Source: Romanomermis culicivorax (taxonomy: Eukaryota > Nematoda > Enoplea > Mermithida > Mermithidae). Taken from it: a stretch of DNA of 64,000 nucleotides. The stretch spans positions 434,001 through 498,000 of the forward strand of contig CAWUHX010000206.1 in assembly GCA_963922205.1 (NCBI GenBank), in the 5' to 3' direction. This document shows positions 54,201 through 63,467 of this stretch, one piece after another (within the stretch, counting starts at the first letter, position 1; each line of letters opens with the position of its first letter). The translations under genes were made by a program, and so were the position numbers. The notes beneath the pieces are model-generated. The model was not told the DNA's origin, did not search any database, and saw only the letters and a list, made by a program, of their open reading frames with translations.

Positions 54201-57200
54201 TAGGACGGATACACGTATGCGACTGTTTTGGTTTTCTGAGATACAAGCTGCGAAATGGACTATGGGATTCTGTTTGGGTTTTGGGGTGAATTCAAGCTGT
54301 TTGACCTGTAAGTAGGATTTGGGCAAGGGGACAGTGAATTCGGTTACTGTACGAGGTGGTAATTCTAATTTCTCATCTAAATAAGTTCCACCACGAGTTG
54401 AAAGAGGGCTATATTCTAGGCCATCACAAGGTAGTATAACATTGCCAAATTTGACCTGTGATTTTTGATTGTTGATAGTGTATTCCGAAAATCGACTGAG
54501 AAAGTTTTTGCCTAGAAGGATGTCTGCTGTGCAATCTTTTTGGACATGGACCATGATTGTTTCCTGGATTGTTTGGGCTGTCACTGTGACAAAAGTGGTT
54601 CCTACAAAGTGAATCGGAAGATTATTTGCTGCTTTTGCTTGGACTAGCGGGGGTTTCATGTCTAACTGTAAAAGTTGAGCGACTCGGGAATCAATGAGTG
54701 AGTAAACTGCACCAGTGTCAATCATGCCTTTTGTCATTAATTTGCCGTTAAGTGTAATCGGGATGTGAGGGGTATGTTTTTCAGGCACGTTTTGGGGTGG
54801 CTTATTTGATGCAGATTGCTGAATTTGATTAATGAGTTCGATTGTAGGAGTTCGGGGGGTATCGATATCGACGAGGACGTATTTCTGTTGCGTTTGTGCC
54901 CCACGACGATTAGCTAATTCTAAGAGAGCGTGGCCGAATGATGGGGGAATGGTCTCATGTAAATGTCTGTTGTTTGAAGGTATTTCGTATGCATGTTCGT
55001 GTGTGGCATGATGCTTTGGAGAGGGGAAATATTTTCGAAGAACGAGAAACGAATAAAAGACGCCTGCAATAACTACAGTAATAACGGCTAGATTGATAAT
55101 GATTTGCAGGGGTCCTTTGAGTAAATTGTTTAATCCGTCTGTGAGACTTTGGGTGGTACCGGTTATTACATGTTCTATGCCTTGACCGGCGCCAGAGAGT
55201 GTATTTCCGAGTGCTTGACCAGTGCCTGAGATCATGTTGTAAACTGTATCGGAATTGAGAGACATTTGGGCGGTGTAATTGACGAGTTTTTGGACAATGT
55301 TTTCGAGTGTGTGAGTTTTGTAAATGTATTGTTTCAAAAAGAGTAAGTTGGTTGAGATAGTTGCAAGTTGATCATGAAAAATGGCGGGTGTATTGAAATG
55401 GAAGAGGGAGAAATTTTGGTTCCAGACAATTTCTAAAGGTAAATTTGTGACATGCGGGGATCCTGTTTCACTTACCCATGTATTATTCTGTTTGTAAAGG
55501 GCTACATGCATGTGATGGCAGTCAACGGTTTGTGAGAAAGGGGTCAAATCGTTGCCTCCTGGATTTGAAAACATGAGTTCGGTTCCTACGAAAATGGGTA
55601 AAAGTTTGTAGCATGTTTGGTTGACTTTGTGGTTGTAAAAGACTTTGGATGCGTTTACCTGCTTGCAGGGCCAGACTGTGAGGGCTTCTCCTGTGAATTC
55701 TGCTATTATGTCGGTTCTCTGTAGGAATGCACGTGCTCCAAGGGTTGCATCAAGACGTAAAATTTGCCATACGAGATCAAGGTGACGCTGTGCCTGTCTG
55801 CATAATTCACTCCATACGTTTTTGAAATTTTGAATTTCGAATTCCTGTATTTTGTCTGCTAGATAGTTTAGTTTTGCATTGATGGGTTCAAAATCATCAA
55901 AATCGTATAGTGTAGTATGAGTTTCGTTGGTTTTTGGGGTTAAAAATGCGTTACGATGTGGTGTGCTTTTGTCTAATTGTACGATAATGCCTTGTTCGGT
56001 TAGAATGCTGTCTTGGATTTCTGGGCAATTGGGGTTCGAAAAAACTGTATTTTTAACCGAGAATGCACCTTGTAGCTCTTCTATTATCATGTGTGTTTGC
56101 GTGAGTTTGATGGGATGTGTATTTTTGTACTCGAAAGGGCATAAGTTTTCAAATGCTGTTTCATTCCAGATAATGGATCCGTCGGCTGTGATACAATGAC
56201 CTGATGTCGGTTTGCATGACCCTAGGTCGCCTAATGTACCTGTCATAGATTTTCCATTCCAAGATGCTATTTGTCCTACTTCTACGATGACGTTAGTGAC
56301 TGAGGTACAATGGTCTGTACAACACCATGTGTATTCTACGCTTAGGGAGTTATTTGTTGACCAAAATCCTGGTTGGATTTCGTATAATTTTTGACCGTTG
56401 TGTTCTTTGTCTATAACGATTGCCTTACAAACATGTGGGGTTAGATTTTGCATTTCGGTTTGGTCGAAGACAATACCTTTTGATCCAAAAAATCCTGTAT
56501 TAGTACAAATTTTGCGTTTGCGAACACTGCATTTGTATGCATCTGTAATGTGGGGCTTAGTGGAGGGGATATAGATTTTTCCGAATGTTTGTACGGGTTT
56601 GTCTACTGTGGAAGGGGGCATGCATGATACAAGTTTTGGTATGCTGATTGAGTGACCGCTCAATGAAGTTCCACACATCTGAAATTGAGCACTACACGAT
56701 GTGGGGATTATTATACATAAAAATATACAATACAATGGCCAATGTAGTGTTTTAGTGGAGGCGGCGGGGTACTGTATATTTTCTTTCTGGCCGGTTTGGC
56801 GTGGCGGCTCTTGGTGTTGTTCGGTTTTGGGTTGAGGGGGTGGCCAGTTTGAAATCTGAACGGTCTGTAAAATTTTAGAAGTTGAGTTATGGGATGGGGT
56901 TTGGACTTGCTTACTTGTGGGGGTCGGTAGAAGCGTTTGGCGGGGGCGGAATTGGTAGGGTTCGGGGGTCAGGCCGTGTAAGAGGGACAATAAGTTGCGG
57001 CCTGTTTTCGACGGGGTTTCGGGGGCGATGGGCGGCGTTGTGTCTTGCTTTCGGGGGATTTTGTAGCCTACGGGGATAGTGGGCAGCGATTTTTCGATTT
57101 TTGTGGCTTCAGGCGTGGGGGGTGGTGACATGGCGCACCAATCGGGTACGTCCAGATCAAGGACGTATTCGTCACTACGGCGGTGGGTGTTGGGCATGAT

Positions 57201-58700
57201 AGTTCCTAAAGTAGTCTGAGGGCCGTTAGTTATGGCGGGTAGTTTTGAGTAAAATGCGGGGTCGTCAATGTCCATGAGGGGTTGGGGTTGCCTATACTCA
57301 ATGCAATTTTGAATATTACGACTCTGCTGATTTGGACAATACCTGCTTGTATGACCTCTCTGCTTGCATATAAAACATTGAAAATTGGAGTGGGGTTTTG
57401 AAGGGCAGTTATCTGATCTATGTCCTGTTTGGGAGCAGTGGATGCATGGGCTTTTACAATCACGTGTACTGTGATTATTACGGAAACAGATTTCACATGA
57501 TTTTCGGGTGCCTACTGATTTACAATTACGAGCTACGTGTCCGATTTGTCCACACTGGAAGCATGTGGGTTGCCTAGGGGTGGTATTGTTCCTGTAAGCA
57601 TTATTCTTGCTGAAAGTATTGTTGCTGAAATTGTTGTAGCTACTTTGTTGTGGGGGTTGAGGTTTTTGTTTGATCTGCAACTGTAAATCTTTTACTTGTT
57701 GTTCTAACTGATGCAAAAGATCCTGTTGGTCTGTATTTTTGGTTAGGGAAAAGATGGGTTCGGGTTTTGGGGGTATGAAAGGAAGGACGTTAGACTTTAA
57801 CTCATTTCTAAGAATTTGCTGTTCAATGTAAGCTGCTTCGTCTGACATTTCTTTTAGAGTTGTGAATCTTCTATACTTAATTGCTTCCCTGATTTCGTTT
57901 TGCATGCCTTCTACAAAGAGGGGTTTTATGATCATTTCTCGTGCATCTGTGTTAAAGTTAGGGTAGGCGAGGGTTGCGAGATGTTCTAGATCAAATAAGA
58001 ATTCCGTTACTGTTTCTGATCGCTTTTGTTTTCTTTCGCGTAAGAACTGTTGATGTAGCTCATTATCTCTATTGTTTGGGAAAAATGTCTGTAATGCGAC
58101 TTTATACTGCTCGTATGTGTGGGGAGGGTTTTCGGAATTTGCTAAACTTTTGAATTTTGCCAACGCGGCTCCTCCTAAATGAATTTCTAAGCATGCCAAC
58201 TTTAACTGTACGTCTGTATCTTTCATGCCTTGGAGTGCCATGAATTGTTCTAATCTTTTGTTCCATTCACCAAAATGTTGGGTCACGCCGCCCGTGAATA
58301 CTGTAGGTTTCGCGTAGAAATTATTTGCCATGTTATTACGAATGTTTGCTGTTCTTAGATCGTCTATTAGGGTAGGGTTTACTGTATTCTGATTCAATTG
58401 TGTGCGTAGGGTACGAAAATGTTCTGAAAATAAATCGTTTATCTGTTCTCTAACGATTTCTCCTAAATGATCTTGCGTTTGGTGGGTCATTCTTGGTTTA
58501 CGATGGGATTTCTGCTTAAATGCTTCAATTTTTGCTTCACGCTGTATTCGTTTAAATGTATCGCTTAATGTCTCGTTGGAGGGGATTTCCAGTTTGCTTA
58601 ATACGAATACCGTCTTACTGTAGGAAATGATTACTACTGTATTACTAATGCTTCTAAACACCCGGATAAGAGTACACCTAATTGGGGCAGGGAGTTCCAC
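51267..58700 (-). CDS. Gag-Env-like-PR-RT-RH-IN polyprotein, 2477 aa
   Basis: One uninterrupted frame. Residues 1-470: Gag, with four CCHC knuckles (C380-C393, C402-C415, C419-C432, C442-C455). Residues 470-650: Pro/Thr/Gln-rich linker. Residues 651-1230: envelope-like glycoprotein. Residues 1310-1410: aspartic protease (IDTGAVYSLID, D1328). Residues 1600-1850: RT with FTSLDQSNAYYSI, LPFGLTNAP and YLDD (1754-1757). Residues 1890-2020: RNase H (TDAS D1903, TELETLA, HTDHTA). Residues 2080-2440: integrase with HHCC and D2188, D2248, E2284, then an NGPYTV module. The ATG at 58700 is 8 nt past the primer-binding site; a second Met at residue 71 is possible. How Gag, Env and Pol amounts are set without a frame shift or stop is not visible; splicing or proteolysis must do it. 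The central env position is the oddity. Confidence 0.95.
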   Translation of the reverse strand: MELPAPIRCTLIRVFRSISNTVVIISYSKTVFVLSKLEIPSNETLSDTFKRIQREAKIEAFKQKSHRKPRMTHQTQDHLGEIVREQINDLFSEHFRTLRTQLNQNTVNPTLIDDLRTANIRNNMANNFYAKPTVFTGGVTQHFGEWNKRLEQFMALQGMKDTDVQLKLACLEIHLGGAALAKFKSLANSENPPHTYEQYKVALQTFFPNNRDNELHQQFLRERKQKRSETVTEFLFDLEHLATLAYPNFNTDAREMIIKPLFVEGMQNEIREAIKYRRFTTLKEMSDEAAYIEQQILRNELKSNVLPFIPPKPEPIFSLTKNTDQQDLLHQLEQQVKDLQLQIKQKPQPPQQSSYNNFSNNTFSKNNAYRNNTTPRQPTCFQCGQIGHVARNCKSVGTRKSCEICFRNNHSTRDCKSPCIHCSQTGHRSDNCPSKPHSNFQCFICKQRGHTSRYCPNQQSRNIQNCIEYRQPQPLMDIDDPAFYSKLPAITNGPQTTLGTIMPNTHRRSDEYVLDLDVPDWCAMSPPPTPEATKIEKSLPTIPVGYKIPRKQDTTPPIAPETPSKTGRNLLSLLHGLTPEPYQFRPRQTLLPTPTSKQVQTPSHNSTSKILQTVQISNWPPPQPKTEQHQEPPRQTGQKENIQYPAASTKTLHWPLYCIFLCIIIPTSCSAQFQMCGTSLSGHSISIPKLVSCMPPSTVDKPVQTFGKIYIPSTKPHITDAYKCSVRKRKICTNTGFFGSKGIVFDQTEMQNLTPHVCKAIVIDKEHNGQKLYEIQPGFWSTNNSLSVEYTWCCTDHCTSVTNVIVEVGQIASWNGKSMTGTLGDLGSCKPTSGHCITADGSIIWNETAFENLCPFEYKNTHPIKLTQTHMIIEELQGAFSVKNTVFSNPNCPEIQDSILTEQGIIVQLDKSTPHRNAFLTPKTNETHTTLYDFDDFEPINAKLNYLADKIQEFEIQNFKNVWSELCRQAQRHLDLVWQILRLDATLGARAFLQRTDIIAEFTGEALTVWPCKQVNASKVFYNHKVNQTCYKLLPIFVGTELMFSNPGGNDLTPFSQTVDCHHMHVALYKQNNTWVSETGSPHVTNLPLEIVWNQNFSLFHFNTPAIFHDQLATISTNLLFLKQYIYKTHTLENIVQKLVNYTAQMSLNSDTVYNMISGTGQALGNTLSGAGQGIEHVITGTTQSLTDGLNNLLKGPLQIIINLAVITVVIAGVFYSFLVLRKYFPSPKHHATHEHAYEIPSNNRHLHETIPPSFGHALLELANRRGAQTQQKYVLVDIDTPRTPTIELINQIQQSASNKPPQNVPEKHTPHIPITLNGKLMTKGMIDTGAVYSLIDSRVAQLLQLDMKPPLVQAKAANNLPIHFVGTTFVTVTAQTIQETIMVHVQKDCTADILLGKNFLSRFSEYTINNQKSQVKFGNVILPCDGLEYSPLSTRGGTYLDEKLELPPRTVTEFTVPLPKSYLQVKQLEFTPKPKQNPIVHFAACISENQNSRIRVSVLNTQETAQILYPGTCIGTVSCYMPKQNAPANLTPSTQNQPNRFDTFTWLKENVNLTSSDLTEAEKTQLLRALSKYPTLYAKSKMDVGRTTLVSHTIDTNGSQPIRRQLYRTSPKEKQIIQAEVEQLAAAGVISQSNSPWCTNTVLVPKKDGGHRLCIDFRGLNKVTKKDTYPLPRIDEILDTLRGMKYFTSLDQSNAYYSIPIAQADREKTAFNCSAGQYQFNYLPFGLTNAPATFQRLMDVILSGLQWNTCLVYLDDVLVFADSHAQMLERLDTILARFSQAGLKLNIQKCKFCQPQVQYLGHVISQQGISPDPHKVQAIYDIPTPKSSKEVKSFLGLPSYYRRFIPNCSQVSSPLTSLLKKNSEFSWGPEQQNAFTKLKELLIHAPILQHPDFTKPFILQTDASKLGIGAILSQLDSKGQDRPIAFGSRTLKPAERNYPITELETLAVVEFVKYFRPYLFQQHVIVHTDHTAVQAVLQKENPSPRIARWGLALSGIQLDIRPKKGTANRNADAVSRFPSHTAKQSFDIEQLETRPEISTINSVLEAEATEQEEKQKNFAELQRTDPTVKSILTKIAQKHPLTLIKFAVHQNILFRIVDKQAKLYIPKSQVQHLIASHHDSKFTGHFAARKTLHLLRQKYFWPQMSRDIKRYCKTCHPCQTQKALRHKVHANLVPIQPTGPFDRVGVDCMGPLPLTEDGNRFIVVFIDYFKKYVEAFPTPDITAATIAKLFVTKIVCRHGSPKIIHCDRGTDFVSDLFSRITSLCNTQKIHTTPYHPIANGEVERCNQTLATRIRMYINSNHTDWDTYLPYAVFSINIHKNDSTSYPPFELLHGRQANLPSDAALNFFPTSYMVDLDDYALRVKSHFTEALSTVQKSLQKAQAHYTRQYNKHAQNIHYKAGDLILYKNHSCKQGLTPKFLPRQNGPYTVTNFMYPNVTLKHPHKNITFTVHVNETTPFYPRKATNESTPTPPQPRKP
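51378..52463 (-). other. Integrase domain
   Basis: Residues about 2080-2440. The N-terminal zinc finger has His at 2119-2126 and C2156/C2159. The core has D2188, D2248 and E2284 (35 residues apart). A C-terminal module has RQNGPYTV. No chromodomain is seen. Confidence 0.93.
52640..53903 (-). other. Reverse transcriptase and RNase H domains
   Basis: Residues about 1600-2020. RT motifs are in order: VPKKDGGHRLCIDFRGLN, FTSLDQSNAYYSI, FNYLPFGLTNAPATFQR, CLVYLDDVLVF, QYLGHVIS. RNase H follows with ILQTDASKLGIGAILSQ, ITELETLAVV and VHTDHTAVQ. All catalytic acids are present. Confidence 0.95.
54471..54773 (-). other. Aspartic protease domain
   Basis: Residues about 1310-1410, with IDTGAVYSLID (catalytic D1328) and DILLGKNFLSRF as the flap/second motif of a retroviral-type pepsin. 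It acts as a dimer to cleave the polyprotein. Confidence 0.9.
55017..56750 (-). other. Envelope-like glycoprotein domain inside the polyprotein
   Basis: Residues about 651-1228. Features of a type I membrane glycoprotein are directly visible. A hydrophobic signal-like stretch at 654-670 ends in TSCSA with a plausible signal-peptidase site. The ectodomain of about 520 residues has some 16 cysteines and nine N-glycosylation sequons (near N752, N783, N846, N925, N1016, N1027, N1073, N1096, N1141). A Gly/Thr/Leu-rich stem lies near 1158-1195 and a single membrane helix at 1198-1221, followed by basic LRKYF. It lacks the GLxxxx-type fusion peptide and furin site I would expect of errantivirus (F-like) envelopes. 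A class III or chuvirus/mononegavirus-like origin is only a guess. Family unassigned. Confidence 0.75.
57261..58700 (-). other. Gag region of polyprotein
   Basis: Residues 1-480. A retrotransposon-gag capsid-like core spans about 125-300 (FNNxxx..WNKRLEQFMALQGM; LKEMSDEAAYIEQQ). A Gln/Asn-rich linker and four consecutive CCHC zinc knuckles follow, which would bind genomic RNA. Four knuckles is a high number for this family. Confidence 0.85.
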
Positions 58701-58708
58701 TGGTTAAC

Positions 58709-58726
58709 GTAACGGTACGGTCACCA
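58709..58726 (-). promoter_or_regulatory. Primer-binding site
   Basis: On the minus strand TGGTGACCGTACCGTTAC, five bases after the 5' LTR end. It starts with TGG, as expected for pairing with a tRNA 3' CCA; the tRNA is not identified. Confidence 0.65.
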
Positions 58727-58731
58727 AAATA

Positions 58732-59637
58732 TGTAACGACCAGATTTGTGTGAGGTACTTTACTTCTACCAATTGGTCGATACGGCGGGGCAAATAACGG
58801 GACTGGGGGCGCGGGCGAACGATTACAAATACGGGGCGATAATACGAACAATCGACGGTCGCTTGAACGTCGACAAATAAACGCGCTTTGAATTAAAATA
58901 CGGACGGGGGCCTCGGTTTAAATGCTTTCGAATAGTCGGCCGCTTGCAAATGTATAAAGAGACGGGGGCGAGCGCGGAGTCAAAACAAAAATGATACAAG
59001 AACACGAATGATCAAAATCACGCTTTGCTTCTTCTTTTATACGGCGATTCTGGCCACTCCCTGGACGCTGCGGGAGGTCGAGCTTCTGTCCATCTTCTTC
59101 CGCCAATCCTCGTTTCCGGCTATGCTTTTTATGCTTACTTAGTTACGCCTCTCTAATGCTTTTCTGGTACCGTATGCTTTCTGTGCTTTACTTGCTTTTT
59201 ACGGTGGGCTTGGCCACACCTCTGTGCTTCTGTGCATGCTTCCTGTATCAGTTTCTCTGTATACACATGTTTTATGGGGCCGCCGCTACTGTTACACTTG
59301 AGACTACTGTACGGCGGGGCTTCTACGTATCTTACTGTGTGCAGGTGTTGTTTACGATTTTTACGGGGGATTACGGTAGCTGTGGAATGTGTAGTTTAGT
59401 GTAGGTTCTAGGGGAACAGCTGCCGTTTGTGCAAATTAATTAGGGCATCTTAATTGGGCTACCGGGGTGTGAACGGATCAAAATAAAGTACTTCACGTAA
59501 TTTTGTAGGAATGTTTGGGTGTGAATCCCAGACACCCTTGAGACGATAAAATGTGAAAAATAAAATAATATCTAATAAATGTCTATTACATACAGTATGC
59601 TACATGTTTACAGTACTGCTTTAGCAGGTACGTTACA
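58732..59637 (-). repeat. 5' LTR of the full-length element
   Basis: 906 bp, TGTAACGACCAGATTTGTGT.. to ..GCAGGTACGTTACA on the + strand. It has a TATAAAAG box (59034-59041, complement). It differs from the 3' LTR at about two positions in U3 but throughout R/U5. Confidence 0.92.
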
Positions 59638-61913
59638 GAACGAATCACATAAAGATGATTGTTATAACCGAAAAGGTGCCACAGTGATTCAAATGTTTAA
59701 AATTTTGATTTTTTTTGCCGTTTTCCTTGGTTTAAAATGGTGCTATAGCCCAATCTTTTTAAAACGGTAGATGCAGTGAAAAGCAAGGCAGTAAAGTTCA
59801 ATTTGAAACGCAATTTTCACTCAGTACAGGACTTTATTCTGCAGAAAACCGATAAAATTCTTCATTAGAAGGGTCCGAGTTATTAGTAAACATCATGCGT
59901 ATCCACTATCGCGAGAACTACTCGAGAAATTTTGACCACCCAATAGAAGATTATTGGAGTAAATTTTTGGGAGTTCTGTCTGCCGCTCACTGACGAAAAA
60001 TTTTTTCGATGATTACAGTAATAAGCTTTCTAGTTTTATCGAACTGTACTTTTCAGATGATCGCTGTCTGCGCTGATCATTCCAAAATGAGGACGGAATA
60101 AGCCTCTTGTTAAAAAAGACGTTGTCCACCTCGAACATGATTCATATCATTTTTCCAAGATACACTGCAAAAATTTCAGGATGTGAGTTCTTCGATGTTC
60201 GACTTTCTTTTCAAAAGCATCGCATTTTTCCACAATAATCTTAAGAAAAGTCAAGACGTCATCTTAATAAAGAAGGAAAATTAAGACTGATCTCGAAACT
60301 GTTAATGCCAAGCTTTTACAACAGAAATTTTTTTGCAAAAATATTGTTAATGATGATTATCCTCGAAAAGCCGTGCCTTTTTTATCTCAGTTCTGGTCAT
60401 GCAGTCAAAAATTTTCTGAGATGGGGGTTATAACTGTAATTTCATATTTTTCATAACGTTCAGAAAGGAAATTCCAAGATGATTCGAAAATATGTTGGTT
60501 ATTTTGTGCAAGCGAGCTACAAATGTATGGGTTTCACATCGATTGACGTTGTTATAAATGAACTCTGCTGCCATTACTTTAGATATGCATTTGGGACACT
60601 CTGTTGTTGAGATCTGATGGTGGTCGTTGTCACATTAAGTAAAATTTGGAGCCACGTCACATTAAACGAAATTGGGACAATCACATTGATGGAGGGATGC
60701 ATGCCATATTGATAAAAAAATACGACTATGTCACTGTGAGTGACATGCTGTGGCCCTGTTGGGTGGCTCACTGGGTTTTACTTGCAGAACCTGGCCCCGA
60801 AAGTACTGGCTATAGGAAGGCCTATAGAGTACTCTGGTGCTGTCCTGGGGTTCCCCTGTAGAGTAATGGACAACGCCGCCAGATCAGAGATGGCAATCCC
60901 TGGTCCCATCCAGTATGAAAGATGGACAAGGTCACTCGAGGAATGACCTGATATAAGGGACCCGATTGTAAACCAAAATCCCCTTTTTAGCCCTAACCCA
61001 AGAGGATCAAGGGCCCTTCTAACTGAGGGGAGACTCAAGGGAAAACCGACTTAGGAAAGGGTTCCCCAAAATACACCCTCAGCAACAATAATCCCCAGAG
61101 AAGACTTGTTGGGCACCATGTTGATGGAAAGTCGTGTCAGGAAATCACCATGCAAATCGACAAAAGTGGACGACCAGCGGCGCAAACATTTGCATAGAAA
61201 TGAAGTGCCAAAGAAAGACCAAAAAGTGATCGTGAAATCATTCGTTCACTATTTACGTTTTTATTATATTCTTGATAATTTAGCTGGCATTCAGTAAAAT
61301 ATTCCCAGCATTTACATCTTTTATTTGCATAAGTATAATAGTGGTCATTCCACATTCGTTTTACTATTCATCGGATTTATTGTTATACATATTTGTTTAT
61401 TATTTAGATCCAACCAGTCGATAGGAGTGAAGGGCCAAAGGCCCAGGCGCCAGCTTGCTGACTGCAAGCTCTGGAAGACCCATTAGGGGATCCAGACAAG
61501 TAAGTTTATCCCTGTGGGGATTCCTTGTCTCATCTAGGAGACTGCGGGGGGATTCTGTGTGAGGCCCCATATTTAAATTAAGTTTATCTTTGTCGTTGTA
61601 GGTCTGGGGAACCGGACTGTTGCGCGATCTCCGAGGCATTGCCAAGGAATAAGCTCTAACAGGTCAGTTCAGACCAGAAGTCTCTATCTTTTCTTAGACA
61701 CCCTAAGAAGAGACCTGCACAACAGACTTACCTAGTCCTGTTTCTCAAGTATGATTTGACGAAAGGGTGAGGGGTCCCTGTGGGTTTGCCGATATCGGTC
61801 GGTGAATGGGGGAAATGATCCACATGGTTCCGTGATGGGTAAACTCAGGAGGTCGGAGGGCGATGCTCTAGTATTCCACAAATGGGTGATGGGGGAGTAG
61901 TAAGGCCGGACCG

Positions 61914-62116
61914 TATAGGTCGTACGCTTAAGGATACTCCTATCTTTTGTGTACGACCTATAATTTGTCACTTTTTTTCGATTTATAGGTCGTACAGTAA
62001 ACATACACGTTTTGCTTTTGTCGGATTTACAGGTCGTACAGTAAACATATACGATTAATTTCTTCGTCGATTTATAGGTCGTACAGAAAACATATAGGTC
62101 GATTTATAGGTCGCAA
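61914..62116. repeat. Cluster of TATAGGTCGTAC motifs
   Basis: TATAGGTCGTACAG-like words at about 61915, 61984, 62029, 62072 and (diverged) 62092 and 62105, plus one inverted copy GTACGACCTATA at 61951. Three of them are followed by TAAACATA or AAAACATA. Confidence 0.8.
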
Positions 62117-62214
62117 GGTTAAAAATGCATGTTCTAGAGTTACCGTAATTGTAGAATTACGGTAATTTTTCGATTATGGTAATAAATGTGTTACTGTGCG
62201 TGGAAAAGGAAAAT

Positions 62215-63190
62215 CAATGATGAACGTAAAAAGGAAAACTAAAATGAACAAAAAATGGAAAAGAAATAAAAAGTGATTGAGTGTAAAAACGGCTTCCCCT
62301 CTGGGAAGAGGAAGCCCACAAAAATTTGCACCCCGGACCCCCTTTGTCAAAAGGGTGCCACCTGCAGGTGTAAATATATTTCGGAGGTCCCATTTTCTGA
62401 ATGATCGTTCAAGTCAACAAATGTCAGAACGGTCAATCTGGTCAGTAATGGTCTGTTTAATGAGTAAAATCTCGAGAGAGTCATTACGTGATGAAACATT
62501 ATCCTTACGGGTGCATGCGTATAAATTTTGATGTTCTGCCAAAAATGACCAAGAAGGTCTTTTATAAAAATGACCAGAGTGAGCTGGTCGTAAAAAGCAT
62601 GTAGACAAATAAGGTCTTTTATAGAAAGAGGACCAAACGAGATGGTCCTAAAAAACGTACAGAAAATTTGACGACTTAAAAAAATCTTTACGTATCAAAA
62701 ATTTTTAATTCAATGCAACATGCTATTTTATTATAAAACTTTTGAAACACTATTTTATTTTTGTTTATCACTAAAATATTGTAGTCTAAAAACAAAAATA
62801 ATAACGTGAACAAAAAATGGAAAACATAAAAGAAAGAATTCATTTATAAAATTGACCCCCTCCGCCCACGGAGGAAGTCCTTCAAAAAACGCGCCCTCGG
62901 GCTCCAAAATAAGAGGTGCGCCATCTGCAGGTTCACAGAAAAGTGAAGTGGAAGCCCTGCATACTGAACGATCGTCCAAATTAGAACGGTCTTTTAGATC
63001 AGAATGCTTAATTCCACATATAAAAACTCTAAGAGTCTATAAAACTTGAAACATTATTCCTACGGGTTTATACTTATAAAGCCGTAAATGATCAAATTCT
63101 TTTATAGAAAAATGACCCAAAAGAGTGGGTATAAAGCGCATGTAGAAAAGTGAACAGTTGAGATGAAAAATATTCTAAATGTAAAAAATA
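62215..63190. repeat. Diverged tandem duplication, unit about 560 bp
   Basis: Ordered matches about 555-562 bp apart: TGAACAAAAAATGGAAAA (62245, 62807), a GGAAG..CCC..GTGC.CC..CTGCAGGT block (62310, 62890), GAACGGTC (62428, 62985), GAAACATTATCCTTACGGGT against GAAACATTATTCCTACGGGT (62494, 63048), and TCTTTTATA.AAAATGACC (62556, 63099). Confidence 0.75.
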
Positions 63191-63212
63191 ATTGATACCT
63201 CAAAAATATTTG

Positions 63213-63258
63213 AAGAAAAGAAAAGAAAAGAAAAGAAAAAGAAAAAGAAAAAAGAAAA
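63213..63258. repeat. (AAAAG)n microsatellite
   Basis: About nine AAAAG units with insertions of A; the complement of the TTTTC unit of the long array at 7201-8076. Confidence 0.9.
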
Positions 63259-63467
63259 GAACTAAATCATCAATACATGAACGTTATTCTACGTATCGGA
63301 AATTAATACATTATATTAGATGATTTACGTAGGTAGATGCGGTTTTGTATACAGAGTGTTTCCCAGAGCAAACATAGAAAGGTTAGACAGGTGAAGCCAT
63401 TTAGATCATAAAACCAATTAGAAATGCTAGAAAAGGTCAAAGGTTCTATAAAACACGGTAGCAAGAG

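Larger units (their letters stand above)
50350..59637 (-). mobile_element. Full-length Ty3/Gypsy-type LTR element with env-like domain
   Basis: 9.3-kb element on the minus strand with LTRs at 58732-59637 (5') and 50350-51235 (3'), a primer-binding site, a polypurine tract and one intact 2477-aa frame. PR-RT-RH-IN order and the YLDD and D,D35E motifs are those of Ty3/Gypsy (Metaviridae). Flanks GAGC (50346-50349) and GAAC (59638-59641) are an imperfect 4-bp duplication. The intact frame and four zinc knuckles suggest recent activity. The related + strand copy lies 1.25 kb away in opposite orientation. Confidence 0.93.
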
